In this document: piece by piece, positions 25,201-36,905 of the stretch
Layout: the number at the start of each line of letters is the position of its first letter
Numbering within the stretch: position 1 is the stretch's first letter
NCBI GenBank assembly: GCA_003993805.1
Contig: RSEF01000002.1
Location: forward strand, 67,358,419-67,422,418
Direction: 5' to 3'
Source of the DNA: Himantopus leucocephalus
Lineage: Eukaryota; Chordata; Aves; Charadriiformes; Recurvirostridae
Length of the DNA: 64,000 bases
Made by a program: the position numbers and the translations under genes
Notes under the pieces: model-generated
What the model saw: only the letters and a program-made list of their open reading frames with translations
The model's database searches: none
Told to the model about the DNA's origin: nothing

Positions 25201-28200
25201 AATGAGACAAATGCTGTGGATTGGCTAAATGGTGGCACCTCACTTTTGTGAGATGAATCCCCCGATTCCCACTGCAGCCTGAGCTGCTTCTCACAATGCC
25301 TCTTTAGGTACTGTGATCCTCACTTCTGTGTGTTCTTTCAGTTCTGCCTATGGACATTTTTCTTGCCCCCATGAACCTCAGGGGTGGGTCATGAGGCTGA
25401 CGTGACAAAGTGCAGTGTGGAAGCTGGCAGCACTACCCTGGCTTAGACAGGCTGAGGCTATAAGCCTCTTAACTGCGTATGTGACAGAAGGAATAGGCAG
25501 CTTTGGGAGTTCAGAGTGGGACTTGGAAAGAAGTTAATATAAATTTGGGATGTCAGGGGTGAAGGACCAAATCCCTCTCTAAAAGATGTACTGCTGTTTT
25601 TCATATGGATGTAATTCAATAGATGTGGGTAGATCCATACAACCCTGTGTGACGATGCTCTGATGGGAAAATGCTGACTTGGGGGGGAGTGTGTGTGTGT
25701 GCATGTGTAGCTTTTAAACTGCTGTAGTACACCAGTTTAAATTCATACCTTGGATTATACAGAATGCAGTAGATCTTGCACTTTTTGGGGAGCTGAAAAT
25801 AAAGCCTTGTAATTATCAATGGTATTATCAATTATAGTAATACGTCTCCTTGTTCTGGTAAGCAGTCCTGTATACAGAAATGCTAAAAAACAACCATTAG
25901 CAACTCTCCACGTTAGAAACTTTCATGCAAGGCTTGGTGCATCCACAGGCTTATAGCCTGTAAACTGAGAGGGATTTGGAAAAGAAAAGCATTTTTACAG
26001 GTGACCAAGCATTCCAAGTAATAGTGGAAAGCATTCAGATGAAAATATATGACCCAAAGGCAAAGGCTGTTGAGCAGCAGCTGAGGATCTGAACTTGATT
26101 GTTAAATAAGGGATGTGAACCTCTGTGCTCTGGGGCATAAGGTATCTTAAATGGATTGAAGGAGAGGAAAAACTGAGTAGTTGAGCATCACATGGCAACC
26201 AGGCATGGACTTTCTTGTGCCTTTCTCTAAAGTGCATGTATATCTGGACTTGATTCCTGCACAGGTCTAGATGGACCACTTCTCTGCTGCACACTGAAAG
26301 TTTCTCTGTCCGTGTGTGGAACCTCCTAACAGCATGCATATCTGTTTGTTTTTGTTTTTTTTTATTGCATTCCACATCTTCCAGTCTAAATATAGCTTGA
26401 TTGCTTTCCAAGTAAGCCTGGGTCTGCTACTCATTCTGATTCACCATTGTAAACTTAATCATTTGATGTTCTCAGTAAACAGACAGTCTGGGAAGCAATT
26501 GGTGATTATTTTAAAAGAAATCACTGCAGGATTCCGGGCTCTCATCATTAATTCTTTGGGATATGATCATGTCGCCCGCCATCACAATCTCTTAACAAAA
26601 GTTACTTAAAAAGAAATCCAGCTAACCCCACCATACCCAAAAGCCATATCCCTAACAGGTGAGAATTTTAAATATTCAGTGCGTGTCTTCAATTTTTTCC
26701 AATGTAAAAGAGTTTCAGTGTTTGTTTCAGCATGAGGCAGACCATGTGTTGTGTATCTTTATCATAGTAGCATCTCTGACAGCATGGTGACTCAAGTTTT
26801 ATTTGATGGTTAATGTGAAGGTATCTATTTAGTTGAATTTATAGTCCTAGAATATTTGAACATGCCATTAAGGTGCAACCATATGCTTATAAATGTAAAA
26901 AGGCCAGACAGGCAGTTCACCATGTTCACAAATTGCTCTGGCTACCACAATGTGTCAAGAATGTGCAAGAGAGTATAAGAAGTGCTGTTATGCTTTCTGC
27001 TTCTGTGGCACATCTTATTATATTTGTGATAAATGTTGGCAGGTTTCCATGGTTAGGGAGCTGTTCATGGCCACTGTCTAGCCTGCTGCTATTTCTACGG
27101 ATGTTACCATGGGCACTGATGGAAGGAAAGTCATATTGAACGGAAAACAATCATGGAAAAAAGGCAGGAGGCGGAAAAGGAGGGACAGCGATAATTGTGT
27201 TAGGGGTTGGGATGGTCTTGTAACTCTGGAAGGGCTGTGGAGCTGCAATGGCATCATATGGTAGAGAAATTTCAGTGTATATATGCTGCAACTATGGAGG
27301 CTGGAAGGAAATAATGCTCTCAACCCAAGACTAAATCTATGGCTGTCATCCTAATCACCTAGGAGCTGTGAATCTTAAGCTCACAGTCCTAGAATAAATA
27401 ATAATAAAAAAAAAGTTGTTGTCCATAGACAACACAGAGTAAGTGTCTGTCCCTAACTCACTCCTTTAGGAGCATGCTGCCTATATATATGTATAATCAC
27501 ATTTGTGTGCAGCATGGAGCATGTTGTCTTGAAGTACCACAACACCCAGGCAGCTTCACTGATGCGAGCAGCTGTCTTGGCTGAGATGAGGACAGCACAT
27601 TTGAGGAAGAGTATTAAAAACCTCCACCCCGCCAAACAAAAAAACCTAAAAACCACAGACCCCCAAACCTCCCCAAGGTTCTTGCACATTCCTTTGATCC
27701 TGGTGCTGCTGTGCAGTGTTGGTTTCCCAATATAATTTAAATCCCATTTAGGATATGCCATGAGGTCCATGTAGAAATCTTATGGCCATGGACCTTGGCA
27801 ATTCTCTTAGGCACAGTGATTCTCATATGACTGGGTGTATTGAGAAGATCAAGGCCACTGACTAGAATTTCTTATGTGCTCATTTTAAAGGATAGAAGTT
27901 CACATTACCAAGTTTCAGTTCCAAACTTCCTCTGTTTTTCATACCCAGCATCTCTTCTGCCTTCAGCTTTTCTGCTGCTGTGATCTTTGTTTCCTGGCTC
28001 AAAAGCAGACCGCTCTTTTGCGACATGCCAGGAATGAGAGCTACTGTTAACGTTTCCTTCTTGAGCACTGTTGAGTTGCTGTGAAGAACACGAGCTATCC
28101 AGTGGATATCCAACTGGAAGCACCTGCCAGCGTGGGAGGTGTACATGAGGAAAAACTGGGGTGAGATTCAGACACTATAAGTTGGAAGGATTTTGAAACG

Positions 28201-31200
28201 CGTGTTGTGTGGGGGAGAGGTGGCAGATGATGATCCTTCATCCTCCTTGTGCATATTCATTCTTCAACCACCTTCCTTTTGTTCACAATGAAGAAACCTG
28301 AATGGTGTCCTGACTCCTGTTTTCCTTCTGAGCAGCTTATAAACCATGCTGTGTGAGTAAAGTGGGCCTTGTTTGTTGTGACTACTTGAGCGCTTGACTC
28401 TGTCTCCTGGCTTTTCATGAGTGGCAGTTGACCTACTGCCAAAGGCCTGATGAAAGTTTGTGGAGAAAATGATTAAATGATTCACAGTGGTCTATAAAGT
28501 AATCTTGTAAGACTCAGAGTTGAGGTTTTCCAAGCTCTTTCTGGATATGTCAAAAATATTTTCCTACGTTATCGGTACTTCTCCTTCCCTAGGAAGGGAA
28601 GCACAGAAATGTGAATGTAAGAAAATTAATAGCGTGTCTCTTTGAATAGCAAGAAAAAGTGTGTGTGTACGGAGAAGAGACTCTGTTTTTTTTATGTTAT
28701 ATTTAGTATTCCTGTCCTTAAACTACAGCTTAAGCATACCACACACACAAGCTTACTTTCTTTCCCCTGCTCTCTTTCCTAAATTAAGCTGTCTTTTGTC
28801 CATGGTATGGAGTCCCAAATCTGATTATCATGTCACTTATGTCCTACCTGATTCCTTGTAGTACTTTGGCTTCCATGCAAATCCACATAAGATTTTATAA
28901 TTACATGTTTCATATCCATCTTGCACTTCTGTAACTTAATAAACAAACCCTAGTGCGATGGTGATTTCAGAAGCTTTAATAGTGATACAGCATTTCTGCT
29001 TTAAGAAATATTGTTTTAATCTGAAAGTTTAAGGTTTTACTGTGAAATCTCAGAACAACTTTTGCACCCTTCAGTGAAGCATCTTTTTGTTTATTTTTTT
29101 TTCTCTTGACATGAAGTGTTTGTGACATACAGCCCTTCTTATTATAATTTCCAATAGCAGGAGCTAGTCAGTGTAGACAAGTGGAATGCTTTCCTGATGA
29201 AATCAAGTCAGTGCTTCCTTTCACAGCTTTTTCTCTAATTTATTTTGAGGAAAGGGAGGGGGAGAGAAGATGGCTCTTCTAGTTGGAAACTTTATAGTGG
29301 CATCTTAATAGGCCAAAGGAGGTCAAAATATCATTCATGTTTACTTTTCTTGTCTGGGTTTTTGCAAGACATAAGATTTAGTGCTGCTTTCTGTTAAACA
29401 TGTAAGTATAATTCTGTCTGCACATTGGTGTAAAGAAGGCACTTTTTGCTACATTTCAGTCTAAGGGAAATTGGGGAAAACGAGCAATTTTGCCTTGAGG
29501 GGTATGAAGTGCCACTGTAGCAAGCTTCATGCTTGGTGGTGTAAGATGGGGTAGTTGCTACTCTCAAGATTATTTTCAGGAGAACTGAAGACTTCTCCTG
29601 TGAAGTATTTCTCTTTGGTTTGCCACTTTTACTTCACCTTTTCTTGTTTTATTGCTTCTTGTTTTTCCTGTTATATATGCTCACTATCCCTTGTATAAAA
29701 ATGAACCTTGAGATCAAGTTACAGTCCTCAATGGTCATAAAAGTGTGCAGGAAGAGGAAAAGGTCCCAGGCGTGTCTGAGTGCATGTGCGAGGAGTGAGA
29801 AAGTGACACTTTTATGATTCCTTTTCAGACCAAGACACTTATATCTGCAGCTCAGGAAGAGCTGGGGCACTAAATCTTTCCCTTCATGCTGGGAAACCAG
29901 CAGATAGAGGATGGAAGCCCAGTGCTCCACGTGGGCAAATGCGCTGGGAGTTCATGACCCCTCATTCCCTGTGACGCTTGCTCAAATTAGCCTTTGCCAC
30001 AGTAGAAACAATGCTATGGAAGGGGCGTGTGATGGGGCAAGAAAATAAAAGAGAAACTGAAGGGAGATAAAACACTGTAGCTGAAAGCAAATGAATGAGG
30101 AGTGGGAAAACCTGGAGTTTGCATCGGACAGGTCACTTCTGACCCTAGCAAAGGAAGGAAAACTCCCCCAGGGACAGCAGCAGGAGAAGAGGTAGGCTAG
30201 CTGATACTGTTTCTTTGCTGGCTGGGTCTCTCTGATTACCTTTTCAATTTTTAAGGAGTTCAGCAACACCTCCAACAGATACTACCAGAGAGGGAGACTC
30301 CCTTCAATGCTCAGGATGAAGGAACACATCCCACAGCTGGAGAGAAGCTGATGGTAACTGATGGTCAGATAGAAGCCACCTGGGCTTGTATGTGGGGAAC
30401 CTGGGGTGGTTCCCACTGTGGCAGCTAGGTCAGAAAAGAGGGAAGAAAACAGCAGGTGCCAGTGATGTCCCTTGTCCCAAAGGGGTGGGTATGGTAGGGA
30501 GTATGTTCACTGCAGATAAGTCCTTTGGTCCTGGCACCCATATAGCTCTTCTGTATGTTTTACACTATTTGAACTATCTGTGCCACCTCTTTCACTCTGT
30601 ATTTTGAGTGCTTCCATGGGCTAGATGGTTATCAGTTGATCTGTGATGTGTGAAGCAATCCCAACCTCTTGGGCCCTAGGCCATGGACATCTGGGAACCC
30701 TCTGTGATACTTCTGCTAACTTCTACTTCTGCTTTTTAGCTGTTCACCCCATTTCCACATTAAGGTTGGAGATTAGTCCTGAGGATTTGCAACTTATTGT
30801 GGGAAGCAATAACAGTAAATACATAATATAATCTAAATTATGTATGTTTTCAAAAGAAGTACACTGCCTGGGGAGGGGCTGCTCTGTCCTTCCAGCTCCC
30901 ACAAGGGCACTTTCCTCCCTGCTGGGGTGAGGCTCTGCAACTTGCTATGAATGGAAGGACTTGCTAGGATGACTTTGGGGGAGGGAAAAGTTTTATTGTA
31001 TAGGCATATTGCTTCCTATGCAGCTTTTGGAAACACCCTTTAATGGTAAGGGCCTCTGACAAGAGACAAAAGGAAGAAACTTCTCAAAGGATATGGTTTT
31101 AAGATAATTTAACTTCCACTCGGTTTGGCCATTTAGACGGAGGTGTGCCATGCCCCTCGTGTCTCTCTGCCCTGTTAGGCAGGTCCAAAGCACTTCTGCA

Positions 31201-32114
31201 AGGTACAGTAGCTCCCTCTTTGTCACATGGGCGAATAGTGGGAATCTGTGTTTCACCCTGGTCCCTGGATGTTGGGCAATGTCCCAAAAACAAATTGTCC
31301 AGAATCTGTACAGACTTTCTGATTCTTGATTTCCCTATCCAGGCAAAATTATAGAGTTTTGAAAACTACACTTCCAAAACTTAATCCAGACCACAGCTGC
31401 TTTGAAAGTACTTTTTTTGTCTTGGTTTATTTACTTATTTAAATGAGGCTTAAACTTTAACAACAAGAGGTAGGACTCACTGACCCAAGAAGTAGTTTCC
31501 AGACCTGGCTTGCTAGATATGTGAAATCTCTTATGTGTTTTTTCTTGGTTTGTTGTTATGAAGGACAAATGTACTAGAAAGTTACTGAATCTTTGCATTG
31601 TGTTTGGTTAATGAAACAAGTCTTGGTACTGTAATCACTGTAGTGATAAACTAGAAATCTATATTCTGAATTATTCTTTTCTTCTATTTGGATTTCTAAT
31701 GGCTGTAGCTGTTTTAACTAGCAATGAATCACACATGTGGTCTGCCTCTGGGTCTGAGATTTCATCTTGTTCAACATCAGAGAGAACTGTACCTATAACA
31801 GATGCTCTCTGTGCCTTTAGGAGAGGTGGTAAATGCTTAGCAAATGTGTAGAGGTGTTCTCTTAGTACTGGAAATACAAACAAGCATGAGGGTTTTATTT
31901 TGTTTTTTCTTTAACTGATTCTGTAACAGTAGAGCCATATGTTATCCATTTTCTGCCTCTTCTGAATTAATTAGAGCATGATGGTGTTTCCTGACCAATG
32001 AGGTAAACACTCTCATTTAGGTTCATATGTGGAAAGGTTTCTATCACTGTACAGACTTTTTACACAGCAGCAATAGCAGTTGCCGCAGTGTGATCAATAA
32101 AGGGGCTGCATTAA
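22229..32114. other. Non-coding region, no genes recognised
   Basis: About 10 kb of ordinary AT-rich sequence. A short G-run followed by a (GT)n stretch lies at about 25680-25701. No exons, RNA genes or recognisable repeats were seen, though old degraded repeats would be missed by eye. Confidence 0.5.
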
Positions 32115-32421
32115 AGAGACCGTGAGCAGCCTGAAGACTCTCAAGAAAGATTATAAAGCCTTGGGAGCAGCGGTCAGAGACTCCGGAGCACAGGTAGTTT
32201 TTTCATCAATCCTCCCGGTCAGTCCCGGAGAGGGGTTGACATCTAGCAAATCAATAGCTGGCTACAGGACTGGTGCCACAGCCAGCGGTTTGGCTTCTTA
32301 GATCATGAGGCTCACTTAGAGAAACCTGGTCTGATGGGGCCGGATGGGGTCCACCTGTCAGGAAAAGGGAAGAATCTGTTTGGTCAGAGGCTCGCCAACC
32401 TTGTGAAGAGGGCTTTAAACT
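32115..32421 (+). mobile_element. CR1 LINE ORF1 fragment (esterase-domain end), frameshifted
   Basis: From 32116 the sequence reads LKTLKKDYKALGAAVRDSGA and then VVFSSILPV in one frame. After a frameshift near 32230-32245 it continues in another frame with a block including WCHSQRFGF, the DGVHLSGKGK motif and RLANLVKRALN, ending at the N gap. These are the conserved C-terminal blocks of the SGNH esterase-like domain encoded by ORF1 of CR1 LINEs; DGVH supplies the D-x-x-H catalytic pair. Such ORF1 sequence is rare because most avian CR1 copies are 5'-truncated. The element is broken by the frameshift and the gap. The start border is approximate. Confidence 0.8.
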
Positions 32422-32521
32422 NNNNNNNNNNNNNNNNNNNNNNNNNNNNNNNNNNNNNNNNNNNNNNNNNNNNNNNNNNNNNNNNNNNNNNNNNNNNNNN
32501 NNNNNNNNNNNNNNNNNNNNN
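32422..32521. other. Assembly gap, exactly 100 N
   Basis: The fixed length suggests a gap of unknown size. It begins directly after the CR1 ORF1 block and is followed by a run of 22 C residues (32522-32543), a likely sequencing or assembly obstacle. Confidence 0.98.
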
Positions 32522-32543
32522 CCCCCCCCCCCCCCCCCCCCCC
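32522..32543 (+). repeat. Poly-C homopolymer at gap edge
   Basis: Twenty-two consecutive C residues directly abut the 100-N gap. This may be a genuine G/C tract that stopped assembly or an artefact of gap filling. Confidence 0.9.
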
Positions 32544-34113
32544 ATCTCCTGGAGTGAGCTCTGGCCCTTGCTAGGGCCCCCATTGTCATGTGGGCCATGT
32601 CCTCCACTCAGTCATGACTTCTGTAAGAGCACTGAAACCTCATCATGAGTTGCAAGAGAGGTATTTGCAATTACAAGATGTTGAGATCATGAAATCCCAA
32701 ACCAAATATATATTAGAGACACAAAATAAATAAACCCCATGATTACTTGGTTTTATAAAGAGGAAAAAGCAAACCCTTCTTTATCCCTGAGCCAAGAATG
32801 CAACCAGATTCCAAAAGGCCAGAAGATCACTGTTATACTAGCGGGGATTTCAGAGCCAGCCAAGAGCTTCATTCAGTCTATCGCCATTCCCCATCGATAC
32901 TTTCTGGCTTCTGCTTAATTTAAATGCAGCAGCTTTTGTTTTTCTTGCATAGGCAGGTATTTCATACTCAGCAAGAGCACCCATTCCTGAAGGGCAAAGG
33001 ACTGTAGGGCTGCAACATTGGGAGGTCCTAGCTGCCACGAGCGTGTCAAACCTTCCTTCTTCCTTCTAAGTAAAATTGCTGTGGCAATCAGATGAACTGC
33101 TGGAAGCTGATATAAATTGAGCTGTGACATTCAGATGCAAGTACTGATTAACAGTTCCCTTTGGATTAAGACTCTTTGAACTGCTTTAAAGAGGAGTCAG
33201 TCAGCTTAAGTAACATTGATCTGTTGCTCAGGTTTTTTAGGGACTAGTATTACTTCAATGAATTCAGTAGCATTGCACCTGTGCAAGGAAGTTCAAGCCT
33301 GGGACCTGCATAGTTAAACACAAATTTTGTGCGTTAGGAGAACTTCCATGAAGTGGAAAGAGTAGGGAACACTGTTGGTAGTTTTCATAGCAGGCAAAAT
33401 TCTGGTTTTATTAAAGTCAGCAAGAGCTTGGGCACTGACTTCTTCAAGGGGGTAGTGGTTTGCCACAAGTTTAGTATTTTCATTTTACTGTTTGCAGTGA
33501 GCAGATTGGTGCTGTTACGGCATTCCGTCTCTTTCATTTTTCATTATCCATATTTAAGTACAGGATATAGACAATTTTAATCTGTCTAGGACTTATTTTG
33601 CCTCTGTTTCTCATGGCTATGAATGTTATATCAGTGTTATATATCAGCTCTTCAAAAGCTCAGGCAAACACATTAAAAAACCTTACCCAGCAGTTTGGAA
33701 AGTTCCTAAGGTTGCAAACTCTAGTTAACTGGTAGAAGCAATCTGGATGAGGCAACATGAGCCCTTGAAGGATGCTGGCTTTTGTTACCTGATATATTCT
33801 GCTTTTTTCAATCTCCATGGAAACTCAGTAGCACGCTAGTGCAAAAGATGGGGAGCGGGCATCCTGCATAGGGGAGGGAATGTTCTCTGCAGCGCCTTTA
33901 GGCTGTGCTGCACCAAGATGCTGAGTGCCTTGGGTTCTCTTGAGCTGAGGCATCGCAGGCAACTCTACCAGGCTTATTTCTTAGTTTGGAAAAAAACAAA
34001 GGAAAGGTCTCTCCTCAGCTGCTTTTCTTCATGTCATCTGGAGAGTTTGTAGCCAGCTTTGCTCTCCTGCCACGTTGATAACGATCTGCTTTGCATGAAA
34101 CCTCTCGTTGCAG
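32544..34113. other. Sequence upstream of the NRSN1 coding exon
   Basis: No coding exon recognised. The last part (about 34085-34113) holds the pyrimidine-containing tract and ttgcag that I take as the splice acceptor for the first coding exon of NRSN1, so most of this stretch is probably NRSN1 5' intron. Confidence 0.5.
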
Positions 34114-34122
34114 GTAGGAAGG

Positions 34123-34311
34123 ATGAGCTCCTATGCTGACATCTGCGGGTCCAAGCATGCGCAGGGCAGCACTGAGGGAGGGTACCAACGCTATGGAGTT
34201 CGGTCCTACCTGCATCAGTTTTATGAGGACTGCACAGCTTCGATTTGGGAGTATGAGGATGATTTTCAGATCCAGAGATCGCCTAGCAGGTGGAGCTCTA
34301 CGTTCTGGAAG
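34123..34311 (+). CDS. NRSN1: Neurensin-1, first coding exon (residues 1-63)
   Basis: NRSN1 is a small neuronal vesicle membrane protein associated with neurite extension and transport of vesicles in neurons. The two coding exons join to 195 residues plus stop, the length I recall for human NRSN1. This exon starts at an ATG with a good context (A at -3, aaggATGa) and reads MSSYADICGSKHAQGS, then GGYQRYGVRSYLHQFYEDC and SIWEYEDDFQIQRSP, strings almost identical to the mammalian protein. A ttgcag acceptor at 34108-34113 places nine nt of 5' UTR before the ATG. The exon ends at AAG|gtattg in phase 0. The N-terminal region is hydrophilic and precedes the first membrane segment, which starts at the splice junction. 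As assembled, the gene lies between DCDC2 exons on the same strand, which is unexpected. Confidence 0.95.
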
Positions 34312-35341
34312 GTATTGCCCGTTGCTGTTTACCGGGGAGAGAAAGTCCCATTTCAAGACTTTCCCATGTAACTAATGGTTTTAGGTATTCATGCAGAAAG
34401 GCCTTCTGTTGCTCAGTTTTCCCAGAGATGACGGAATAACCATCTGTCTGAAAGCAGGGCACTCTTGCCGAGATACATCAGCTTGCAAGGGAGTTCTGGG
34501 ATCTTTGGATCCTCGAGCGTCTCTGTTGCAAGGAGCCATGTCACTAAAACATCAAAGTCTTGTGTGGGAAACCCCACCCACATCTTGAATGTGTAGTTTG
34601 CCTTTGCTCTGCACCCACAATAGTCCTGCCAGGTTATTGGGAAGAGGACTGGTAGGTTAACAGCAGTAACTCTGGCACTGTGTGACCTAGGGATCAAGAC
34701 GACCACAAAATCGCCATTAAGGTCAGGGAACTTCAGAGAATTGCAGAACACCAGAGCTTGGAAGGGGTCCATGAGGCCATATAATCCAACCCCTCTGCTT
34801 TGATGGTAGGACCATTCTGTGTGAACCAAATTTTGAACTCACTTAAAATGTGCTAAAATGTTCTGCAATGTGTTCACAGCAATAGCAACTTCCTTCTAAT
34901 CCCTGCAAAGGAATGGCATTTCATGGAGTAAAAGCAAGTGGTGGATATGACACAGACTGTCAGCAGGGACTGAACTGTTGGTGCTAACCACCACCTAAAG
35001 CTAAAGAAATAATCAGTCACACAGCACTGGGGTTAAACTTTGATCCACTCTGTGATGGGGCCTTTGGACATGAAATGCTATGTAGATGTAGACATGCATA
35101 TATTCCATTGTTTCCAGAAGTGTCAATACTAAATTATATAAATGAGTTGTAAAAAGACAGTTTCTCCATATGTTCTAGTAGGGCCACATGTGACCTAAAA
35201 GAAAAATATCAGCCTTCTCCTAGAAGAGAGAACTGTACCTGCAAGACACTGTGAAAGTTAAATGCCTCCTAGGACCAGTTACCAACTAAAAACTGGAAAG
35301 ACATATTAATTGGGTTTTTTGTTTCTTTGTTTGTTTTCCAG
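34312..35341 (+). other. NRSN1: NRSN1 coding intron (1030 nt)
   Basis: The intron runs from the gtattg donor to a strong T-rich tract and ttccag acceptor at 35336-35341. Both flanking exons are in phase 0. It holds a degraded CR1 piece at about 34733-34870 and nothing else that I recognise. Confidence 0.9.
34733..34870 (-). mobile_element. Old CR1 3'-end fragment in the NRSN1 intron
   Basis: The segment around cttggaaggggtccatgagg and then ataatccaacccctctgc matches the reverse complement of the CR1 3' end pattern (ttggaagggacct...gatcat...tccaaccc). It is clearly diverged, so an old insertion. Borders are approximate. Confidence 0.6.
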
Positions 35342-35740
35342 GTCGGACTCATCTCTGGGACGGCTTTTATGCTGATAGGTTTAACGGTTCTTGTAGTGGG
35401 TTTTCTTGTGCCACCGAAAATCGAAGCTCTTGGGAAAGATGATTTTGTTGTGGTGGATACCCGTGCCATTCAGTTTAATGGGTCCCTCGACATATGCAAG
35501 CTGGCAGGAGCAATCTTGTTTTGCGTTGGAGGGTCCACTGTGGCAGCGTGTCTGCTGATGTCTGCTTTTGCTAAAAGTTACTCCAAAGAAGAAAAGTATC
35601 TTCAGCAAAGATTTAAAGAGAGAATAGCTGATATAAAAGCCCATGCAAACCCAGTAACAAAAGCGCCAGCACCGGGAGAATCAAAGATACCTGTCACTTT
35701 GTCTAAAGTTCACAATGTCCAACCTTTATCTGAAACCTGA
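35342..35740 (+). CDS. NRSN1: Neurensin-1, last coding exon (residues 64-195)
   Basis: The exon starts after ttccag with GTCGGACTC (VGL) and ends at TGA 35738-35740. It encodes two hydrophobic membrane segments, about residues 64-86 (starting VGLISGTAFMLIGLTVLV) and 117-140 (starting LAGAILFCVGGSTVAACLLM). They are separated by a loop of about 30 residues containing PPKIEALGKDDFVVVDT and an N-G-S glycosylation sequon at 109-111. A basic, charged C-terminal tail follows (SYSKEEKYLQQRFKERIADI, then PVTKAPAPGESKIPVTLS), the most conserved part of the family. The order of segments, the length and the tail are diagnostic for NRSN1. No frameshift or stop interrupts it, so the gene appears intact. 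Confidence 0.96.
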   Translation, partial: VGLISGTAFMLIGLTVLVVGFLVPPKIEALGKDDFVVVDTRAIQFNGSLDICKLAGAILFCVGGSTVAACLLMSAFAKSYSKEEKYLQQRFKERIADIKAHANPVTKAPAPGESKIPVTLSKVHNVQPLSET

Positions 35741-36905
35741 CCCTTTCCTTAGGTTTTGTTTCTCACTTGTAGATCACTTTAACTGGAAAATATCAGCTGT
35801 TGTTGGCATACGTGCTAGTCAATTACAACATCGAGTGCTCTGCTATACAAACACACAGCTGATGCAGAAGCTGGTCCAATACAAATTTAGGATTGGGAAA
35901 AGGGAAATTATGTGATTAGACCTGTGACCAGTATATTCAGTGTATTCAAACATTTTAATCTGTGTTGAACCGATAAGTCCTTGCAACAACAAATAGGTGT
36001 TTAGCTTATCAGGTTGCATCCCTGGAAAACATAGGGTGCATTTATGACAGCTGTTCCAGGAACACCCTACATCCCACTATTTAAAGTTTAGATGAGTTGG
36101 CTTTTTGTTTAATTTTCTTCTTGCCTTTAAAATACTGCTTACTTTTACCACCTGGTTCTGCTGTCTGGGAAGCCAAGATTCTGCCCTTGTAATTTGCACT
36201 TGCCCTTCTGTCACATGCTACAGTCTGTGTCAAAGTAATACTGCACAGGTAAAACATACATGACAGTGAACGCCCGTATTTTGATCCTGGTACATGTCCC
36301 TTCCCGGCAGTGTTACTTAGTGGGAAAGGCAAGTTGTACTTGATCCTGAGTTACAATTAACCTGTGCAAAACTGCCACTTTTGTCTTATTCATTGCCATA
36401 TTAACAAAAAAAACACAAAATAAAGATAAGGAATTCATATTGGAGGTGGAACATCATACTTCTGTATCTTTGGTTTGATATTGTTTCTTTCCTTCTATTG
36501 TGTTTGAAGCTCACACAAAATGTTTTCGTTTTGGCTGGGTATAGGTTACTAAACGTGGTTTGAGTGCCCAGACCCCATATTCTGTCAGTACATTAATGCC
36601 ATATTAGATGACCTTAACGGACTTATCTAAAGACATTTTGAAATGCTGTTTATATTTTTATAGAGGATAGAAAAAGTTATGCTTAACCAGATACATTTGT
36701 GTAAATGCTTACCTGAAGACTTGTTCTTTCATGGAAGACCCTTAATTATTTTCCCACCCAGGGCAATTATTTCACTGTCTTAATCTATGGATTTAAATTA
36801 AACTGTATAAAGAAAGATGTGACATTTGTACTCTGACAATATGTGCCACCTTATAGTTCTGTCTATTTTTTGAATGGAATGAATAAAATTCTAGGCGTGA
36901 GCCAA
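35741..36905 (+). other. NRSN1: Probable NRSN1 3' UTR
   Basis: AT-rich sequence downstream of the NRSN1 stop codon. It contains two AATAAA hexamers, at 36419-36424 and 36882-36887. The end is placed about 18 nt after the second hexamer. Which site is used cannot be decided from sequence alone. Confidence 0.6.
36882..36887 (+). terminator. NRSN1: Candidate NRSN1 polyadenylation signal AATAAA
   Basis: Canonical hexamer about 1.14 kb after the stop codon, followed by a T/G-containing stretch. An upstream alternative lies at 36419-36424 and would give a UTR of about 0.7 kb. Confidence 0.5.

Noticed and set aside
32251..32648. Open frames of 104-118 codons across the 100-N gap at 32.4 kb
   Set aside because: They cross the N gap; the recognisable part is CR1 ORF1, and the proline/glycine run is the poly-C tract.
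34108..34122. Upstream in-frame TTG as the NRSN1 start
   Set aside because: The known family start, MSS, is at the ATG 34123 with good context, and TTG 34108 lies within the splice acceptor.
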